From contig NZ_UGOX01000001.1 in assembly GCF_900461555.1 (NCBI RefSeq), forward strand, positions 2,183,501 to 2,247,500: a stretch of DNA of 64,000 nucleotides, read 5' to 3'. The position numbers and the translations under genes are program-made. The DNA comes from Legionella quinlivanii. GTDB lineage: Bacteria; Pseudomonadota; Gammaproteobacteria; Legionellales; Legionellaceae. Shown here one piece after another: positions 62,618 to 64,000 of this stretch (position 1 is the first letter of the stretch; the number at the start of each line of letters is the position of its first letter). The notes beneath the pieces are model-generated. The model worked only from the letters and a program-made list of their open reading frames with translations, did no database searches and had not been told where the DNA came from.

Positions 62618-64000
62618 GCGATATCTCCTGCTTTTTAAACGGCTGATAGTTATATCCATCTTCTTTGACAGACCATTTGAAAAACTCAATGTAATTCAGG
62701 CGAAGTCCATGAATTACGGCCCCCATAAGACACAACACAAAATTTAAACATTGCCCTAGCAATAAGACCAGCCCCGCCAAAAGCCAGCTTGTTTCTGCAA
62801 TATGCGACGCCATTGTATTAAAAGTTAATGCCAGAGAAGCGCCTGCGAGTCCCAGCGCAAACAAGCGCAGATAACTTAGAATATCTCCAAACAGGGAAGG
62901 AATTTCGGTTAAGGCAGTTAAGCCATGAAATCCTCTGAGAAGCAGCCCCTTAAAGCTGTTTACCGGAGTATTCGATGCAAAAAACAGCATCATTAATAAA
63001 CTGAAAATTAGTAAACAGATGCCTGCTGTCACAATATAATTATTGTGATTCATCAGCCCATAGGCCCAAATCAGAGCTGAAATTATGAATACTATGATGC
63101 CGATGGATTTAACCCGCTCGCAAAAGCCGCTGCTAAACCAGGCGCGCATGCCACTGGCTATGCAAATGTGAAGGCAGCCAATCACAATCACCAAAGTCAT
63201 CATTGATTTGAAATTCTGTATGTTAATGACTTTGAATTGGGCTAATACACTGCCTGCTTTGGGTTCAAGCCCCCAATAACTGCCAAGCAGCATTCCATAA
63301 ATGATAGAAAACGCACTCAGGGTGACTAGCAAAGGTCTGAGCCAGGTTAATGACTGGCGTTTTCCCAAAGATTTCCAGCTTAGCAAGGTGATGACAGCCA
63401 GAACAATTCCATAACCGGCATCTGCTAAAATCATAGCGAAAAAAACAGAAAAGGAGAAAAACACCATAATGGAGGGATCCAGGGCACGATAACCCGGCGT
63501 TTGATAAAAGTTAACCAGCTTCTGCCCACCCTCCAGTAATGGCGGATTCTGCAAGAGTGTCGGAGGGATTTCATCAGCTGAAGGCTCTTCGATAGCCACA
63601 CCTAACACTTGTTCCCTGCAGAATAATTCGATATCTGAAATTTTTGATTGAGGCACCCATCCCTGAAGAAAGAAGAAATTTTTATTGTCATTGATTTGAT
63701 TGAGGGCCTGTTTAAACTGACTGCGATCGGCAAACGCCGCAATCTCTCGCGATAATAAAAAACGATAACGGGTCAGATTGCGCCGTTCATCAATTAAATC
63801 ATCGATTTGTTCATTCAAATCTTCCAACTGGTTTCGCAAAACCTTAAGCGGAACAGCACCAGTATGGCTGCGCAACGAACAGAATGCTTCCCCCTGAGGT
63901 TCTTCCCGAGCCAGTAAAACGAGAAATATATAGCGATTGTCGCGATACACTTCCTGAACAATTTTATCTTTAGGAATTAAAGCCGCCTCTTTATAAGTCA
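62610..64000 (-). CDS. atpI: V-type ATP synthase subunit I, N-terminus outside window
   Basis: At least 463 residues; the frame stays open to the edge of the window, so the internal GTG at 63950 is not a true start. The soluble part has helical, charged segments. The membrane half contains about seven hydrophobic segments, with the family signature SYLRLFALGLAGASLAL, which holds the Arg used for ion translocation, and the C-terminal VLCLMGAVIHGLRLNYIEFFKW. Subunit I forms the stator half-channel next to the K ring. Its end overlaps the K start by 8 bp (62610-62617). Confidence 0.93.
   Translation of the reverse strand, partial: TYKEAALIPKDKIVQEVYRDNRYIFLVLLAREEPQGEAFCSLRSHTGAVPLKVLRNQLEDLNEQIDDLIDERRNLTRYRFLLSREIAAFADRSQFKQALNQINDNKNFFFLQGWVPQSKISDIELFCREQVLGVAIEEPSADEIPPTLLQNPPLLEGGQKLVNFYQTPGYRALDPSIMVFFSFSVFFAMILADAGYGIVLAVITLLSWKSLGKRQSLTWLRPLLVTLSAFSIIYGMLLGSYWGLEPKAGSVLAQFKVINIQNFKSMMTLVIVIGCLHICIASGMRAWFSSGFCERVKSIGIIVFIISALIWAYGLMNHNNYIVTAGICLLIFSLLMMLFFASNTPVNSFKGLLLRGFHGLTALTEIPSLFGDILSYLRLFALGLAGASLALTFNTMASHIAETSWLLAGLVLLLGQCLNFVLCLMGAVIHGLRLNYIEFFKWSVKEDGYNYQPFKKQEISHE

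Overview
The window (about 42% G+C by eye) looks like a chromosomal segment of a gammaproteobacterium of the Legionella/Legionellaceae type. The evidence is a set of eukaryotic-like proteins typical of Dot/Icm effector repertoires: a RasGEF-like protein, a SET-domain plus ankyrin protein with basic nuclear-localisation-like runs, and a candidate U-box protein. These sit beside a LapA/RtxA-type giant adhesin, an M4 metalloprotease, a patatin lipase and a V-type ATPase operon. Genus assignment is inference; no rRNA, tRNA, phage, insertion sequence or CRISPR array was seen.

Layout. 1-1.13 kb: end of trpD, then trpC. 1.2-4.5 kb: large RasGEF-like protein with a Ser-rich linker. 4.7-8.6 kb (minus): AidB-like acyl-CoA dehydrogenase, small exported protein, hemerythrin and zinc alcohol dehydrogenase. 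8.8-13.2 kb (plus): CDF-like transporter, L,D-transpeptidase, patatin, small beta-barrel-like protein. 13.2-14.6 kb (minus): phytanoyl-CoA dioxygenase and an unknown partner. 14.75-15.7 kb (plus): a type IV pilin with a Gly/Asn-repeat tail and a small Cys-rich exported protein. 16.2-19.2 kb (minus): M4 protease and HutF. 19.6-21.1 kb: MscS-type channel with a cyclic-nucleotide-binding domain, convergent with the U-box candidate. 21.95-35.8 kb: one 4606-residue type I secreted adhesin with N-terminal retention module, a PAAG LapG-type site, a duplicated 2.1-kb block and C-terminal RTX repeats. 36-42 kb: small envelope proteins, DUF488, a GT39-like membrane protein, a UbiA-family prenyltransferase, a methyltransferase and a VOC protein. 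42.2-45.3 kb: autotransporter with a clear terminator. 46.5-52.4 kb: malonate decarboxylase operon in the order mdcA, mdcC-D fusion, mdcE, mdcG, mdcB, mdcH. 52.5-54.9 kb: SET-ankyrin protein. 55-58.4 kb: RecB-like nuclease/helicase. 58.6-64 kb: release-factor-like gene joined to V-ATPase genes A, DUF2764, E, K and I (I runs off the window).

The most unusual non-coding signal is a dispersed palindromic repeat. It has a constant frame (TGGA, stem, ACAAG loop, complementary stem, CGTAG) but different, compensating stem sequences at each site. It occupies the main intergenic gaps (9.9, 15.8, 19.4, 35.9 and 58.5 kb), and at two loci its 3' half has expanded into 21-bp or 24-bp tandem arrays.

Functionally the window mixes core metabolism (tryptophan, histidine degradation, malonate use), envelope and surface functions (adhesin, autotransporter, pilin, transpeptidase), candidate host-directed effectors, and a probably Na+-coupled V-ATPase.
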